This document shows positions 54,269-64,000 of a stretch of 64,000 bases of DNA, piece by piece. Origin of the DNA: Halopseudomonas formosensis (GTDB lineage Bacteria; Pseudomonadota; Gammaproteobacteria; Pseudomonadales; Pseudomonadaceae). Position numbers and translations under genes: made by a program. The stretch is taken from positions 1-64,000 of the forward strand of contig NZ_FOYD01000013.1 of NCBI RefSeq assembly GCF_900115905.1, written 5' to 3'. Every line of letters begins with the position of its first letter. The first letter of the stretch is position 1. Below the pieces are notes generated by a model that was not told the DNA's origin, ran no database searches, and saw only the letters and a list, made by a program, of their open reading frames with translations.

Positions 54269-55729
54269 TCAGACTGGTACTTCGGACATCGGAATGCCCA
54301 GAGCTTTTGCCACACCCTCGCCATAGGCCGGATCAGCCTTGTAGCAGTGGGTGATGTGACGAATCATGATGTGGCGCTCCACACCGTTCATCGCCCGAGC
54401 CGTATTGTCGAACAACCGCTGTTGCGCGTCTGCCGGCATCAGTCGGAACAGATCGCCAGGCTGGGTGAAGTAGTCCGCATCCTCGGCCCGATAGTCATAA
54501 CGGGCGGCGGGACCCTCCAGCGCCATCGGCGGCTCGCTGAAATCGGGCTGCTGCTGCCATTCGCCATAAGTATTCGGCTCGTAATGCAGGCGGCTGCCCT
54601 GGTTGCCGTCAACCCGCATGGCACCATCGCGGTGATAGCTGTGTACCGGGCAACGGGGCGCGTTTACCGGGATCTGGTGGTGGTTCACACCCAGACGGTA
54701 GCGCTGCGCATCGCCGTAGGAGAACAGACGCCCCTGCAGCATGCGATCCGGCGAGAAGCTGATGCCGGGCACCACGTTGGCCGGGGTGAAGGCAGCCTGC
54801 TCCACATCCTGGAAGTAGTTGTCCGGATTGCGGTTGAGCTCCATGTAGCCCACCTCGATCAGGGGGTAGTCCTTCTTCGACCAGACCTTGGTCAGATCGA
54901 ACGGATGGAAGCGATAGTTGGCAGCCTCTTCCTCGGGCATGATCTGCACGTACATGGTCCAGCGCGGGAAGTCACCGTTCTCGATCGCCTCGTACAGGTC
55001 CCGCTGAGAGCTTTCGCGGTCATTGGCCACGATGGCGGCTGCTTCCGCGTCGGTCAGGTTCTTGATGCCCTGCTGGGTCTTGAAGTGGAACTTGACCCAG
55101 TAGCGCTTGTGATCGGCGCTGATGAAGCTGTAGGTATGCGAGCCGAACAGGTGCATGTGGCGGTAGCCGGCGGGAATACCCCGATCACCCATGACGTAGG
55201 TAATCTGGTGCAACGCCTCGGGCAACCCGGTCCAGAAGTCCCAGTTGTTGTTGGCGTTGCGCATGTTGGTGCGCGGGTCGCGCTTCACCGCGTGGTTGAG
55301 GTCGGGGAATTTCAGCGGGTCGCGGAAGAAGAACACCGGGGTGTTGTTGCCCACCAGGTCCCAGTTGCCCTGCTCGGTGTAGAACTTCAAGGCTGCGCCA
55401 CGGATATCGCGCTCGGCGTCAGCCGCGCCACGCTCACCGGCCACGGTGGAGAAGCGGGCAAACATCGGGGTGCGCTTGCCGACTTCCGAAAAGATCCGTG
55501 CCTTGGTGTACTGGCTGATGTCATGGGTGACAACGAACTCACCGAAGGCACCCGAGCCCTTGGCGTGCATGCGGCGCTCCGGGATCACTTCGCGATCGAA
55601 GTGCGCCAGCTTCTCCAGGAACCAGACATCCTGCAGCAGCATGGGACCGCGGGGCCCTGCGGTCATCACATTCTGGTTATCTGCAACGGGGGCGCCTGCT
55701 ACCGTGGTGAGTCTTGGTTTGTCTGTCAT
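54269..55729 (-). CDS. katA: catalase (clade 3, small subunit)
   Basis: Heme catalase degrading hydrogen peroxide. The 486-residue protein has the distal histidine H55 ([12 protein letters not shown]), the distal asparagine segment VGNNTPVFF and the proximal heme-ligand motif [14 protein letters not shown] near 338. The start at 55729 has GGAG 8 nt upstream. Size and sequence fit KatA of Pseudomonas. In P. aeruginosa bfrA lies between uvrA and katA as I recall; here metNIQ and repeats occupy that place. Confidence 0.95.
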   Translation of the reverse strand: MTDKPRLTTVAGAPVADNQNVMTAGPRGPMLLQDVWFLEKLAHFDREVIPERRMHAKGSGAFGEFVVTHDISQYTKARIFSEVGKRTPMFARFSTVAGERGAADAERDIRGAALKFYTEQGNWDLVGNNTPVFFFRDPLKFPDLNHAVKRDPRTNMRNANNNWDFWTGLPEALHQITYVMGDRGIPAGYRHMHLFGSHTYSFISADHKRYWVKFHFKTQQGIKNLTDAEAAAIVANDRESSQRDLYEAIENGDFPRWTMYVQIMPEEEAANYRFHPFDLTKVWSKKDYPLIEVGYMELNRNPDNYFQDVEQAAFTPANVVPGISFSPDRMLQGRLFSYGDAQRYRLGVNHHQIPVNAPRCPVHSYHRDGAMRVDGNQGSRLHYEPNTYGEWQQQPDFSEPPMALEGPAARYDYRAEDADYFTQPGDLFRLMPADAQQRLFDNTARAMNGVERHIMIRHITHCYKADPAYGEGVAKALGIPMSEVPV

Positions 55730-55778
55730 ATCCCATCTCCTGAAGTCGTACTGCCAACGACTCGCTGGCGATGGGGAC

Positions 55779-55808
55779 ATGATAGGGAGCCGCTTTCTAT
55801 TGAACCAA
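55779..55808 (-). promoter_or_regulatory. possible katA promoter
   Basis: On the minus strand TTGGTT (55803-55808), 18 bp and TATCAT (55779-55784), about 50 bp before the ATG. ATAG and CTAT tetramers occur nearby but not with OxyR spacing. Confidence 0.4.
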
Positions 55809-55861
55809 TGAGTTGATCAAACGACGACGATAGGCTTTTTGCATGACTGAATGTCAGGCAC

Positions 55862-55885
55862 AAAAAACCGGGCCAGAGCCCGGTT
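55862..55885 (-). terminator. terminator at the end of the alpha operon
   Basis: AACCGGGC (55866-55873) and GCCCGGTT (55878-55885) form an 8-bp stem with a 4-nt loop, followed on the minus strand by TTTTTTG. It lies 19 bp after the rplQ stop. Confidence 0.88.
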
Positions 55886-55904
55886 CTTCGTGAACTGTTG
55901 CAGC

Positions 55905-56288
55905 TTACTCTTCGGAAGCAGCAGCCAGTTCGGGGCGGTCAACCAGTTCCACGTAGGCCATGGGTGCCGCATCACCAGCGCGGAAGCCGCACTTGAGGAT
56001 ACGGATATAGCCGCCGGGACGGTCTGCGTAGCGCTTGCCCAGGTCGTTGAACAGCTTGCCCACAGCTTCTTTGCTGCGGGTGCGGTCAAACGCCAGACGG
56101 CGGTTGGCTACGGTATCTTCTTTCGCCAGGGTGATCAGCGGCTCTGCGACGCGGCGCAATTCCTTGGCCTTGGGCAGAGTGGTTTTGATCAGTTCGTTTT
56201 CGAACAGCGACACCGCCATGTTCTGGAACATGGCCTTGCGGTGCGAGCTGGTCCGACTCAGGTGACGACCACTTTTACGATGACGCAT
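55905..56288 (-). CDS. rplQ: 50S ribosomal protein L17
   Basis: The 127-residue protein has the conserved start [17 protein letters not shown] and [11 protein letters not shown]; the C-terminus is acidic. Last gene of the alpha operon (rpsM-rpsK-rpsD-rpoA-rplQ), 25 bp after rpoA, followed by a clear terminator. Confidence 0.98.
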   Translation of the reverse strand: MRHRKSGRHLSRTSSHRKAMFQNMAVSLFENELIKTTLPKAKELRRVAEPLITLAKEDTVANRRLAFDRTRSKEAVGKLFNDLGKRYADRPGGYIRILKCGFRAGDAAPMAYVELVDRPELAAASEE

Positions 56289-56313
56289 CTCTCAATTCCT
56301 CGGTGTCAGACGA

Positions 56314-57315
56314 TCAGGCGTTAACCTTGTCGTCCTTCTTCAAGCTAGCAGGCGGCCAGTTGTCCAGACGCATACCGAGTGACAGACCACGGGAAGCCAG
56401 AACGTCCTTGATCTCGGTCAGGGACTTCTTGCCCAGGTTCGGGGTCTTCAGCAGTTCCACTTCGGTACGCTGGATCAGATCGCCAATATAGTAAATGTTT
56501 TCTGCTTTCAGGCAGTTGGCCGAACGGACAGTCAGCTCCAGGTCGTCAACCGGGCGCAGCAGGATCGGATCGATCTCGTCTTCCTGCTGCTCCACCACCG
56601 GCTCCTGATCGCTCTTCAGGTCAACGAAGGCGGCCAGCTGGTGCTGCAGGATGGTGGCAGCGCGACGAATCGCTTCTTCCGGATCCAGAGTACCGTTGGT
56701 TTCCAGGTCGATGACCAGTTTGTCCAGGTCAGTGCGCTGTTCAACCCGCGCGCTCTCGACTACGTAGGCCACGCGGCGAACCGGGGTGTAGGTAGCATCG
56801 AGCTGCAGACGACCGATGGAACGGCTCTCGTCCTCGTCGGACTGGCGGGCATCAGCGGGCTGATAACCGCGACCACGGGCAATCACCAGTTTCATGTTCA
56901 GCGCGCCGTTGGCGGACAGCGTGGCGATGTGGTGATCGGGATTGACGATCTCCACATCGTGATCCAGCTGGATATCGCCAGCGGTGACCGGGCCCTCACC
57001 CTTCTTGGACAGGGTCAGGGTAACCTGGTCGCGACCATGCATCTTGACTGCCAGACCCTTGAGGTTCAGCAGGATCTCGATGACATCTTCCTGGACGCCT
57101 TCAATGGCGCTGTACTCATGCAAAACGCCATCGATTTCCGCCTCTACCACGGCACAACCGGGCATGGACGAGAGCAGAATGCGCCGCAGCGCATTGCCCA
57201 GGGTATGACCGAAGCCACGCTCCAGCGGCTCAAGAGTGATCTTGGCACGCGTGGGCGAGGCTTCTTGAACGTCGATATGACGTGGAGTAAGAAACTCGGC
57301 AACCGAATTTTGCAT
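56314..57315 (-). CDS. rpoA: RNA polymerase subunit alpha
   Basis: The 333-residue protein has the N-terminal assembly domain ([18 protein letters not shown], about 34-51), a linker rich in E/Q/D around 238-248 and the C-terminal DNA/activator-binding domain (about 250-320; [16 protein letters not shown]). The start at 57315 (MQNSVAEFL) is the family start; an ATG three codons earlier is less likely. In E. coli the C-terminal domain is contacted by CRP-type activators; vfr is at 10454. Confidence 0.98.
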   Translation of the reverse strand: MQNSVAEFLTPRHIDVQEASPTRAKITLEPLERGFGHTLGNALRRILLSSMPGCAVVEAEIDGVLHEYSAIEGVQEDVIEILLNLKGLAVKMHGRDQVTLTLSKKGEGPVTAGDIQLDHDVEIVNPDHHIATLSANGALNMKLVIARGRGYQPADARQSDEDESRSIGRLQLDATYTPVRRVAYVVESARVEQRTDLDKLVIDLETNGTLDPEEAIRRAATILQHQLAAFVDLKSDQEPVVEQQEDEIDPILLRPVDDLELTVRSANCLKAENIYYIGDLIQRTEVELLKTPNLGKKSLTEIKDVLASRGLSLGMRLDNWPPASLKKDDKVNA

Positions 57316-57341
57316 GAAAGGCACCTTTTGCTGACTATCGC

Positions 57342-57962
57342 TTACTTGGAGTAGAGCTCGACGATCAGGTTTTCGTTGATGTCGGCGTACAGATCACTCC
57401 GGGCGGGCAGGCTCTTGAAGACACCTTCCTTCTTGGCAGTATCGACTTGCAGCCACTCTGCCTGGCCACGCTGGGCCGCCAGTTCCAGGGCGCTGTTGAT
57501 GCGCAGCTGGTTCTTGGCCTTTTCGCGAACGGCTACCACGTCACCCGGGGATACCAGGTAGGAAGCGATGTTCACGGTCTTGCCGTTAACGCTGATTGCC
57601 TTATGGGATACCAGCTGACGCGCTTCGGCGCGAGTTGCACCAAAGCCCATGCGGTAGACCACGTTGTCCAGACGACGCTCGAGCAGTTGCAGCAGGTTCT
57701 CACCGGTAGCACCCTTCAGACGGGCAGCTTCCTTGTAGTAGTTGCTGAACTGACGCTCCAGGACGCCATAGATGCGACGAACTTTTTGCTTCTCGCGCAG
57801 CTGGGTACCGTACTCGGAGAGACGACCGCGACGCTGACCATGCACGCCAGGCGCATTGTCCTGCTTGCACTTGGAGTCCAGCGCGCGAACACCGCTCTTG
57901 AGGAACAGATCAGTGCCTTCGCGACGAGACAGCTTACATTTGGGACCAATATATCGAGCCAT
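57342..57962 (-). CDS. rpsD: 30S ribosomal protein S4
   Basis: The 206-residue protein has the N-terminal [16 protein letters not shown] and the S4 RNA-binding domain [20 protein letters not shown]. In enteric bacteria S4 represses the alpha operon by binding the rpsM leader; a long leader (58745-58916) is present here too. 26 bp before rpoA. Confidence 0.98.
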   Translation of the reverse strand: MARYIGPKCKLSRREGTDLFLKSGVRALDSKCKQDNAPGVHGQRRGRLSEYGTQLREKQKVRRIYGVLERQFSNYYKEAARLKGATGENLLQLLERRLDNVVYRMGFGATRAEARQLVSHKAISVNGKTVNIASYLVSPGDVVAVREKAKNQLRINSALELAAQRGQAEWLQVDTAKKEGVFKSLPARSDLYADINENLIVELYSK

Positions 57963-57977
57963 TTAACCGTCTCCTGA

Positions 57978-58367
57978 TTACACGCGGCGCTTCTTGGGCG
58001 GGCGACAGCCGTTATGTGGGATGGGGGTGACGTCGGTAATGCTGCTGATCTTGTAACCACAGGAATTCAGCGCACGTACGGCGGACTCACGACCCGGGCC
58101 AGGGCCCTTCACATTAACGTCGAGGTTTTTCAGACCATATTCCAGTGCGGCCTGGCCAGCACGCTCGGCTGCAACCTGTGCAGCAAAGGGAGTGCTTTTC
58201 CGCGAACCGCGGAAACCGGAGCCACCGGAAGTCGCCCAGCTCAGAGCATTGCCCTGACGGTCGGTGATGGTGATGATGGTGTTGTTGAAGGACGCATGGA
58301 TGTGGGCGATCCCATCAACCACCGTCTTTTTTACTTTCTTACGAACACGAGCAGCAGGCTTAGCCAT
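57978..58367 (-). CDS. rpsK: 30S ribosomal protein S11
   Basis: The 129-residue protein carries the family core [17 protein letters not shown] and the C-terminal [18 protein letters not shown]. 15 bp before rpsD and 20 bp after rpsM. Confidence 0.98.
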   Translation of the reverse strand: MAKPAARVRKKVKKTVVDGIAHIHASFNNTIITITDRQGNALSWATSGGSGFRGSRKSTPFAAQVAAERAGQAALEYGLKNLDVNVKGPGPGRESAVRALNSCGYKISSITDVTPIPHNGCRPPKKRRV

Positions 58368-58387
58368 ATCTGTATATTCCTTCGCGA

Positions 58388-58744
58388 TTACTTACGGATC
58401 GGCTTGCGCGGACCCTTGCGGGTACGGGCGTTGGTCTTGGTGCGCTGGCCGCGAACCGGAAGACCACGACGATGACGCAGACCACGATAGCAACCCAGAT
58501 CCATGAGACGCTTGATGTTCATGTTGATCACGCGGCGCAGGTCACCTTCAGTGGTGTTCTTGGCGACCTCGTTACGCAGCAGATCAATCTGCTCCTCGCT
58601 CAGATCCTTGATCTTGGCGCTGGGCTCAATGCCAGCGGCGGCACAGATCTGTTGTGCCTTGGTTTGACCGATACCATAGATATAGGTCAGAGAGATAACA
58701 GCATGCTTGTTATCCGGGATGTTGACGCCTGCAATACGGGCCAT
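58388..58744 (-). CDS. rpsM: 30S ribosomal protein S13
   Basis: The 118-residue protein has [10 protein letters not shown] and the C-terminal basic tail ([19 protein letters not shown]). First gene of the alpha operon, preceded by GGAG and by a 172-bp gap with a terminator-like hairpin and a possible promoter. Confidence 0.98.
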   Translation of the reverse strand: MARIAGVNIPDNKHAVISLTYIYGIGQTKAQQICAAAGIEPSAKIKDLSEEQIDLLRNEVAKNTTEGDLRRVINMNIKRLMDLGCYRGLRHRRGLPVRGQRTKTNARTRKGPRKPIRK

Positions 58745-58833
58745 CCAAATTTACTCCGTCTGACAGCTACCTGACTCAACCCAACACAACCAGGTTGCGA
58801 GAAAAAGGGTGCAGTAGGGTAGCGCTAACATAT

Positions 58834-58869
58834 AAAAAAATCAACCACCCGACCATTCAACAGGTCGGG
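58834..58869 (-). terminator. terminator/attenuator between rpmJ and rpsM
   Basis: On the minus strand CCCGACC (58863-58869) pairs with GGTCGGG (58848-58854), 8-nt loop, and a run of seven T (58834-58840) follows after 7 nt. It marks the boundary of the spc and alpha operons. TTGATT at 58838-58843 with TACCCT 17 bp further could be the alpha-operon promoter; that part is weak. Confidence 0.6.
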
Positions 58870-58916
58870 CGGCGGTTATCCTGAGACGTAGTCTTCAATC
58901 AGTGCTGGTGTTGCTA

Positions 58917-59033
58917 TCAACCCTGGCGCTGCTTGTGACGGGGCTCAGCACTGCAGATAACCCGTACGCTACCATTGCGACGGATGACCTTGCAGTTACG
59001 GCAAAGCTTCTTGACTGATGCTGCAACTTTCAT
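58917..59033 (-). CDS. rpmJ: 50S ribosomal protein L36
   Basis: The 38-residue protein ([11 protein letters not shown]...) has an intact zinc site C11, C14, C27 and H33, i.e. the C+ form. Last gene of the spc operon, 22 bp after secY. Under zinc limitation many bacteria replace C+ L36 by a Zur-controlled C- paralog; none is in this window. Confidence 0.97.
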   Translation of the reverse strand: MKVAASVKKLCRNCKVIRRNGSVRVICSAEPRHKQRQG

Positions 59034-59055
59034 ATCGTTCTCCAATCCCGAAAAA

Positions 59056-60384
59056 TCAGCGCAGCATGCCGCTGCCGTAACCTTTCAGGTTCGATTTCTT
59101 CAAAAGAGACTCGTACTGCTGTGAAACGAGGTGCGATTGTACTTGGGACATGAAGTCCATCACAACCACAACCACGATCAGCAACGAGGTACCACCCAGA
59201 TAGAACGGCACGTTGGCCGATACCATCAAAAACTGCGGCAACAGACACACCGCAGTCATGTACAACGCACCGAACATGGTCAGGCGGGTCAGTACGCCGT
59301 CGATATAGCGGGCGGACTGTTCACCCGGGCGGATACCCGGAATGAAGGCGCCTGACTTCTTCAGATTGTCAGCCACATCCTTGGGGTTGAACATCAGCGC
59401 TGTGTAGAAGAAGCAGAAGAAGATGATCCCTGCGCTGAACAGAATGATGTTCAACGGCTGCCCGGTTTCGAGCGAACGCGTGATCTTCAGCAGCCACTCC
59501 ATACCGTCGCCCTGGCCGAACCAGGTACCCAGCGACGCCGGGAACAGCAGGATACTGCTGGCAAAGATCGCCGGGATCACACCAGCCATGTTGACCTTGA
59601 GGGGCAGATGGCTGGTCTGTGCGGCAAACACCTTGCGGCCCTGCTGACGCTTGGCATAGTTGACGGTAATCCGCCGCTGGCCTCGCTCAACGAAGACCAC
59701 GAAGGCCACCATGGCCACAGCCAGTGCACCGATCACCATCAGGGCGAAGATATTGATATCACCCTGGCGGGCCGCCTCGAAGGACTGCCCCACGGCGCTC
59801 GGCAGACCGGCAACGATACCGGCAAAGATCAGCATCGAGATGCCGTTGCCGATACCCCGCTCGGTGATCTGTTCGCCCAGCCACATCATGAACATGGCAC
59901 CCGACACGAAGGTCACGACGGCTATGAAATAGAAGCCGAACCCTGTGTTGAAAGCCACGCCCTGACTGGCCAGACCGACCGACATGCCGACCGCCTGGAT
60001 CAGGGCCAGCACCAGCGTCAGATAGCGCGTGTACTGGCTGATCTTGCGGCGACCGGACTCGCCTTCCTTCTTCAACTGCTCAAGCGACGGGCTCACCGCC
60101 GTCATCAGCTGCATGATGATGGATGCAGAGATGTACGGCATGATCCCCAGAGCGAAAATACTCATCCGCTCCAGGGCGCCACCGGAGAACATGTTGAACA
60201 GGCTAAGAATGGTGCCCTCGTTCTGTCTGAACATATCAGCCAGGCGATCAGGGTTGATACCGGGCACCGGTATATGAGCACCGATTCGGTAAACGATGAT
60301 TGCCAGGAACAGGAAGCGCAGGCGCCCCCAGAGTTCGCTCAGGCCGCCTTGATTCATTCCAGAGAGAGCACCTTGCTTAGCCAT
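59056..60384 (-). CDS. secY: preprotein translocase subunit SecY
   Basis: Channel subunit of SecYEG. The 442-residue protein has ten membrane helices, the N-terminal cytoplasmic segment, the plug region after helix 1 ([11 protein letters not shown]) and the ribosome/SecA-binding loops (e.g. [18 protein letters not shown]). The start at 60384 (MAKQGALSG) lies 7 bp after the rplO stop. Confidence 0.98.
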   Translation of the reverse strand: MAKQGALSGMNQGGLSELWGRLRFLFLAIIVYRIGAHIPVPGINPDRLADMFRQNEGTILSLFNMFSGGALERMSIFALGIMPYISASIIMQLMTAVSPSLEQLKKEGESGRRKISQYTRYLTLVLALIQAVGMSVGLASQGVAFNTGFGFYFIAVVTFVSGAMFMMWLGEQITERGIGNGISMLIFAGIVAGLPSAVGQSFEAARQGDINIFALMVIGALAVAMVAFVVFVERGQRRITVNYAKRQQGRKVFAAQTSHLPLKVNMAGVIPAIFASSILLFPASLGTWFGQGDGMEWLLKITRSLETGQPLNIILFSAGIIFFCFFYTALMFNPKDVADNLKKSGAFIPGIRPGEQSARYIDGVLTRLTMFGALYMTAVCLLPQFLMVSANVPFYLGGTSLLIVVVVVMDFMSQVQSHLVSQQYESLLKKSNLKGYGSGMLR

Positions 60385-60391
60385 GTAGTCC

Positions 60392-60826
60392 TTATTCCTC
60401 GATCTTGCCGCCGGCTGCCTCGATTGCTGCACGGGCACCCTTGGTAGCCGCCAGGCCCTTGATGGTGACCGCTTTGGTCACATCGCCGGACAGGACGACC
60501 TTGGCACGCACATACTTGCTGCCGATGATGTTGGCATCTTTCAGCGCTTGCAGATCGATGACATCAACATCCAGCTTGTTCAGCTCGCTGGTGCGGATTT
60601 CGGCAGTTACCTGCGCAATGCGCGAGACGAAGCCGAACTTCGGCAGACGGCGGTGCAACGGCTGTTGACCACCCTCGAAGCCGGGAGCGACGGTACCGCC
60701 GGAGCGGGAGGTCAAACCCTTGTGGCCGCGGCCGGCAGTCTTGCCCAGGCCGCTGCCGATACCACGACCGACGCGCAGCTTGGCTGGGCGGGATCCGGGC
60801 GCGGAACGCAGATCATTCAGTTTCAT
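60392..60826 (-). CDS. rplO: 50S ribosomal protein L15
   Basis: The 144-residue protein has the glycine-rich N-terminus ([21 protein letters not shown]) and the C-terminal [18 protein letters not shown]. 3 bp after rpmD. Confidence 0.98.
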   Translation of the reverse strand: MKLNDLRSAPGSRPAKLRVGRGIGSGLGKTAGRGHKGLTSRSGGTVAPGFEGGQQPLHRRLPKFGFVSRIAQVTAEIRTSELNKLDVDVIDLQALKDANIIGSKYVRAKVVLSGDVTKAVTIKGLAATKGARAAIEAAGGKIEE

Positions 60827-60829
60827 GTC

Positions 60830-61012
60830 TTAACCCTCAACCCGCACCATGTAGGCGACCTTGTTGATCATCCCACGAACAGCCGGAGTATCTTCGACTT
60901 CGACGGTGTGACCGATGCGACGCAGACCCAGACCCTGGATGCAGGCCTTGTGGCTCGGCAGACGACCGATCACGCTCTTGTATTGGGTGACTTTGATTTT
61001 TGCATTAGCCAT
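60830..61012 (-). CDS. rpmD: 50S ribosomal protein L30
   Basis: The 60-residue protein contains the L30 signature region [20 protein letters not shown] and ends [13 protein letters not shown]. 6 bp after rpsE. Confidence 0.97.
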   Translation of the reverse strand: MANAKIKVTQYKSVIGRLPSHKACIQGLGLRRIGHTVEVEDTPAVRGMINKVAYMVRVEG

Positions 61013-61018
61013 CTCAGC

Positions 61019-61522
61019 TTACCCCACGATGTCTTCAACGGTCTTGCCCCGCTTGGCCGCCACGGAATCGGGCGACTGCATGGACTTCAGACCCTTGTAG
61101 GTAGCCTGAACGACGTTGACCGGGTTAGTGGAACCGTAACACTTGGCCAGTACGTTGTGGATGCCAGCGGCTTCCAGAACGGCACGCATCGCGCCACCGG
61201 CGATAACACCGGTACCTTCGGAGGCGGGCATCATGAATACCTTGGAGGCACCGTGAGCCGCGCGCAGCGGATACTGGATGGTGGTCCCGTTCAGGTCCAC
61301 CTGGATCATGTTACGACGTGCGGCTTCCATGGCCTTCTGGATGGCAGCAGGCACTTCACGCGCCTTGCCACGACCGAAGCCCACACGACCGTTGCCGTCG
61401 CCAACTACTGTCAGCGCTGTGAAGGCAAAGATCCGACCGCCTTTGACTACCTTGGCGACGCGGTTAACCTGAACCAGCTTCTCAATGTAACCTTCGTCAC
61501 GCTTTTGATCGAAATTAGCCAT
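61019..61522 (-). CDS. rpsE: 30S ribosomal protein S5
   Basis: The 167-residue protein has the N-terminal dsRBD-like domain ([19 protein letters not shown]) and the C-terminal [14 protein letters not shown]. The start at 61522 (MANFDQKRD) is preferred to an ATG 11 codons earlier inside the rplR-rpsE gap. Confidence 0.97.
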   Translation of the reverse strand: MANFDQKRDEGYIEKLVQVNRVAKVVKGGRIFAFTALTVVGDGNGRVGFGRGKAREVPAAIQKAMEAARRNMIQVDLNGTTIQYPLRAAHGASKVFMMPASEGTGVIAGGAMRAVLEAAGIHNVLAKCYGSTNPVNVVQATYKGLKSMQSPDSVAAKRGKTVEDIVG

Positions 61523-61532
61523 AGCTCTACCC

Positions 61533-61883
61533 TTAGAATTCCAGCCCGCCTTCACGAGCGGCGTCGGCCAGCGCTTTCACGCGGCCATGATACTTGAAGC
61601 CGGAACGGTCGAAGGAGACCTGAGTAATACCGGCGGCCTTGGCACGCTCGGCAACCAGCTGGCCTACTTTCTTGGCGGCTTCTACGTTACCGGTGTTACC
61701 ACCACGCAGACTGGCATCCAGAGTGGAAGCGCTGACCAGTACCTTGGAACCATCGGCGGAGATCACTTGTGCGTACATGTGCTGCGAAGAACGGTATACG
61801 CACAGACGTACGGCTTCGAGCTCGCGCAGTTTCAGACGCGAACGACGAGCGCGACGGAGACGAATAACTTTTTTATCGCTCAT
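61533..61883 (-). CDS. rplR: 50S ribosomal protein L18
   Basis: The 116-residue protein has an arginine-rich N-terminus ([19 protein letters not shown]) and the 5S rRNA-binding core ending [19 protein letters not shown]. 10 bp before rpsE. Confidence 0.98.
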   Translation of the reverse strand: MSDKKVIRLRRARRSRLKLRELEAVRLCVYRSSQHMYAQVISADGSKVLVSASTLDASLRGGNTGNVEAAKKVGQLVAERAKAAGITQVSFDRSGFKYHGRVKALADAAREGGLEF

Positions 61884-61894
61884 TTTGCTATGCC

Positions 61895-62425
61895 CTACTT
61901 CTTCTTGGCTTCTTTACGACGCACGATCTCATCGGCGTAACGGACACCCTTGCCCTTGTAAGGCTCTGGGCGACGGAAGTCGCGGATTTCCGCGGCAACC
62001 TGACCGATCAGTTGCTTGTCGATACCTTTGATGACGATATCAGTCTGGCTGGGGGTTTCCACGGAAACGCCCTCAGGCAGTTGATATTCGACCGGGTGGG
62101 AAAAGCCCAGTGCCAGGGACAGAGTCTGACCCTTGGCCTGTGCACGATAACCCACACCGACCAGCTGCAGCTTGCGCTCGAAGCCCTGGCTTACGCCGAC
62201 AACCATGTTGTTGACCAGAGCACGGGTAGTGCCGGCCATGGCCGCATTCGGACTTCCGGGACGCGGTGCGAAACGCAGCTCGCCCTCTTCCTGGATCAAT
62301 TCAACGGAAGGATGCATGGTCAGATTCAGAGCACCCTTGGGGCCCTTGACCGATACTTCCTGACCTTCAACCTTTACTTCTACACCCTGTGGCAGTTTGA
62401 CAGGGTTCTTGGCGACGCGAGACAT
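61895..62425 (-). CDS. rplF: 50S ribosomal protein L6
   Basis: The 176-residue protein has the two-domain L6 repeat and the signature [14 protein letters not shown] near the C-terminus. 11 bp before rplR. Confidence 0.98.
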   Translation of the reverse strand: MSRVAKNPVKLPQGVEVKVEGQEVSVKGPKGALNLTMHPSVELIQEEGELRFAPRPGSPNAAMAGTTRALVNNMVVGVSQGFERKLQLVGVGYRAQAKGQTLSLALGFSHPVEYQLPEGVSVETPSQTDIVIKGIDKQLIGQVAAEIRDFRRPEPYKGKGVRYADEIVRRKEAKKK

Positions 62426-62437
62426 CGTAACCCCCTA

Positions 62438-62830
62438 TCAGAATACGGTGCAGAGTACTTCGCCGCCGACACCGGCAGCGCGAGCGGCACGATCAGTCAT
62501 CACACCCTTGTTGGTGGAGACGATCGATACACCCAGTCCACCCTTGACCTTGGGCAGCTGGTCAGCGGACTTGTACTGGCGCAGGCCGGGACGGCTCACG
62601 CGCTTGAGTTCTTCAATGACCGGCTTGCCTTCGAAGTACTTCAGTTCGATGGACAGGACAGGCTTGGCGTCGCCCTGAACTTCGTAACCGGCTACGTAGC
62701 CTTCTTCGGTCAATACTTTGGCGACAGCCACCTTCAGCTTTGCCGAAGGCATGCTGACACTGGACTTTTCAGCCATCTGGGCATTACGGATACGGGTCAG
62801 CATATCTGCTAACGGGTCCTGCATACTCAT
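62438..62830 (-). CDS. rpsH: 30S ribosomal protein S8
   Basis: The 130-residue protein starts [18 protein letters not shown] and has the C-terminal signature [17 protein letters not shown]. In E. coli S8 represses the spc operon by binding the rplE message; the comparable site would lie at 63690-63745. 12 bp before rplF. Confidence 0.98.
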   Translation of the reverse strand: MSMQDPLADMLTRIRNAQMAEKSSVSMPSAKLKVAVAKVLTEEGYVAGYEVQGDAKPVLSIELKYFEGKPVIEELKRVSRPGLRQYKSADQLPKVKGGLGVSIVSTNKGVMTDRAARAAGVGGEVLCTVF

Positions 62831-62868
62831 GGGCTTGGTGCTCCTGAAACGAGTAAGTAAGGTCTTGT

Positions 62869-63174
62869 TTACCAGCTGGCCTTGACCAGACCGGGTACAT
62901 CACCGCGCATGGCAGCTTCGCGCAGTTTGATGCGGGAAAGACCAAATTTGCGGTATACACCGTGCGGACGGCCGGTGACGCGGCAGCGATTACGCTGACG
63001 CACCGGGCTCGCATCACGCGGCAGTTTCTGCAGGGCAACCTGGGCGTTCCAACGCTCCTCGACGGAAACGTTGACGTTACCAACCAGCGCCTTCAGTTCA
63101 GCACGCTTGGCAGCGTACTTGGCAACCAGACGAGCGCGCTTGGCCTCGCGGTTCTTCATGCTGATTTTGGCCAT
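62869..63174 (-). CDS. rpsN: 30S ribosomal protein S14
   Basis: The 101-residue long form has [21 protein letters not shown]. It lacks the paired CxxC motifs of the short zinc form, so it is the C- type. 38 bp before rpsH. Confidence 0.98.
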   Translation of the reverse strand: MAKISMKNREAKRARLVAKYAAKRAELKALVGNVNVSVEERWNAQVALQKLPRDASPVRQRNRCRVTGRPHGVYRKFGLSRIKLREAAMRGDVPGLVKASW

Positions 63175-63183
63175 GTGCGACTC

Positions 63184-63723
63184 CTAGTTACGGAACGGGA
63201 AGGCAAATGCACGCAGCAGCGCGCGACCTTCGTCGTCGTTACGGGCAGTGGTGGTGAAGGTGATGTCCAGACCACGCAGGGCATCGATCTTGTCGTAATC
63301 GATTTCCGGGAAGATGATCTGTTCCTTGACACCCATGCTGTAGTTGCCACGACCGTCGAAGGACTTGGCATTCAGACCACGGAAGTCACGCACACGCGGC
63401 AGCGAGATCGACAGCAGACGATCCAGGAATTCGTACATCTGCTCACGGCGCAGGGTTACCTTGACGCCGATCGGCCAACCGTCGCGAATCTTGAAGCCGG
63501 CAATGGACTTGCGGGAGTAGGTCACGATGCCCTTGCGGCCGGTGATCTTCTCCAGGTCAGCCAGTGCGTTCTCGATGACTTTCTTGTCACCTACTGCTTC
63601 ACCAAGGCCCATGTTCAGGGTGATCTTGGTGATCTTCGGAACTTCCATCACGTTCTTCAGGCCCAGTTCTTCCTTGAGCTTGGGAACCAGGTTGTTCCGG
63701 TAATGTTCTTTCAATCTAGCCAT
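63184..63723 (-). CDS. rplE: 50S ribosomal protein L5
   Basis: The 179-residue protein carries [16 protein letters not shown] and the L5 signature [16 protein letters not shown]. The start at 63723 is the family start; 17 bp separate it from rplX. Confidence 0.98.
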   Translation of the reverse strand: MARLKEHYRNNLVPKLKEELGLKNVMEVPKITKITLNMGLGEAVGDKKVIENALADLEKITGRKGIVTYSRKSIAGFKIRDGWPIGVKVTLRREQMYEFLDRLLSISLPRVRDFRGLNAKSFDGRGNYSMGVKEQIIFPEIDYDKIDALRGLDITFTTTARNDDEGRALLRAFAFPFRN

Positions 63724-63740
63724 GGTAAGCACCTGGACCC

Positions 63741-64000
63741 TCAAGCGTCGACGGCTTTTTGGGTCGACTTGAAAATACGAACCTTCTTACCGTCTTCGAC
63801 CTTGAAGCCGACGCGATCGGCCTTGCTGGTCTCAGGGTTGAAGATAGCCACGTTGGAGACGTGGATGGGCGCCTCCTTTTCAACAATACCGCCCTGTACA
63901 CCAGCCATAGGGTTCGGCTTGGTGTGGCGCTTGATAATGTTGACACCGGTCACAACCAGGCGGTTGTCAGCCAGGACCTTGAGGACCTTGCCGCGCTTGC
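63741..64000 (-). CDS. rplX: 50S ribosomal protein L24 (5' end outside the window)
   Basis: Partial. The C-terminal 86 codons are present: the visible part begins [13 protein letters not shown] and ends KSTQKAVDA, the typical L24 end. About 18 N-terminal residues are cut off by the right edge. Continues the spc operon toward rplN. Confidence 0.96.
   Translation of the reverse strand, partial: KRGKVLKVLADNRLVVTGVNIIKRHTKPNPMAGVQGGIVEKEAPIHVSNVAIFNPETSKADRVGFKVEDGKKVRIFKSTQKAVDA

Noticed and set aside
55730-55816. OxyR site upstream of katA
   Set aside because: ATAG and CTAT tetramers are present but at the wrong spacing for the four-element OxyR site.
1-64000. CRISPR arrays, tRNA genes, prophage or insertion-sequence transposases
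   Set aside because: No regularly spaced repeats, no cloverleaf sequences and no transposase or integrase proteins were seen in the window.

Overview
The window is chromosomal DNA of a G+C-rich gammaproteobacterium, almost certainly a member of the Pseudomonadaceae. The gene set (Vfr-type CRP, TyrZ-type TyrRS, OprG/OmpW, MksFEB condensin, a RibBA whose second half is degenerate) and long runs of gene order match what I recall of Pseudomonas. The species cannot be fixed from the sequence. No transposase, phage gene, tRNA or CRISPR array was seen.

Layout. 1-430: leader and three tandem promoters of a ribosomal RNA operon on the minus strand; the 16S gene should begin just outside the left edge. 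426-11098: housekeeping block tyrS, mepM, anmK, erpA, a coiled-coil membrane protein, argC, hemJ, a Ycf46-like AAA ATPase, a HIT protein, coq7, an OsmC protein and vfr. 11173-16460: bioA, rsmE, then the isoprenoid cluster xseB-ispA-dxs. 16549-22269: a translationally coupled mksF-mksE-mksB operon with no mksG/jetD nuclease, facing a NYN-LOTUS protein. 23061-30191: riboflavin/thiamine/nucleotide cluster on the minus strand (nrdR, ribD, ribC, ribBA, ribH, nusB, thiL, pgpA, and ribA with a small membrane protein). 30324-35423: a methyltransferase, a CnoX-like thioredoxin, a zinc-ribbon protein and a zinc-starvation operon (zrgA, ABC ATPase, FtsX-type permease, DUF3299) behind a strong Zur-box candidate. 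35424-40266: a six-gene TtpC/TonB2-type energy-transduction operon behind a Fur-box candidate, then oprG with an ANR-box candidate.

42900-46010 is the only clearly accessory stretch. It holds a frameshifted, 5'-truncated O-antigen-ligase-like gene, several interspersed repeats and a DUF433/DUF5615 (VapBC45-like) toxin-antitoxin pair between two copies of one hairpin repeat. ssb-MFS-uvrA follows, then metNIQ, more repeats, a clade-3 catalase, and the alpha and spc ribosomal protein operons (rplQ back to rplX, cut by the right edge).

Functionally the window joins metal homeostasis (Zur operon, Fur-type TonB system, Fe-S carrier ErpA), cofactor synthesis (riboflavin, thiamine phosphate, biotin, heme, ubiquinone, isoprenoids), translation, and genome maintenance (UvrA, SSB, MksFEB). 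The points most worth a second look are the covarying hairpin repeat family, the MksFEB/NYN neighbourhood, the Fur- and Zur-type sites, and the toxin-antitoxin island.
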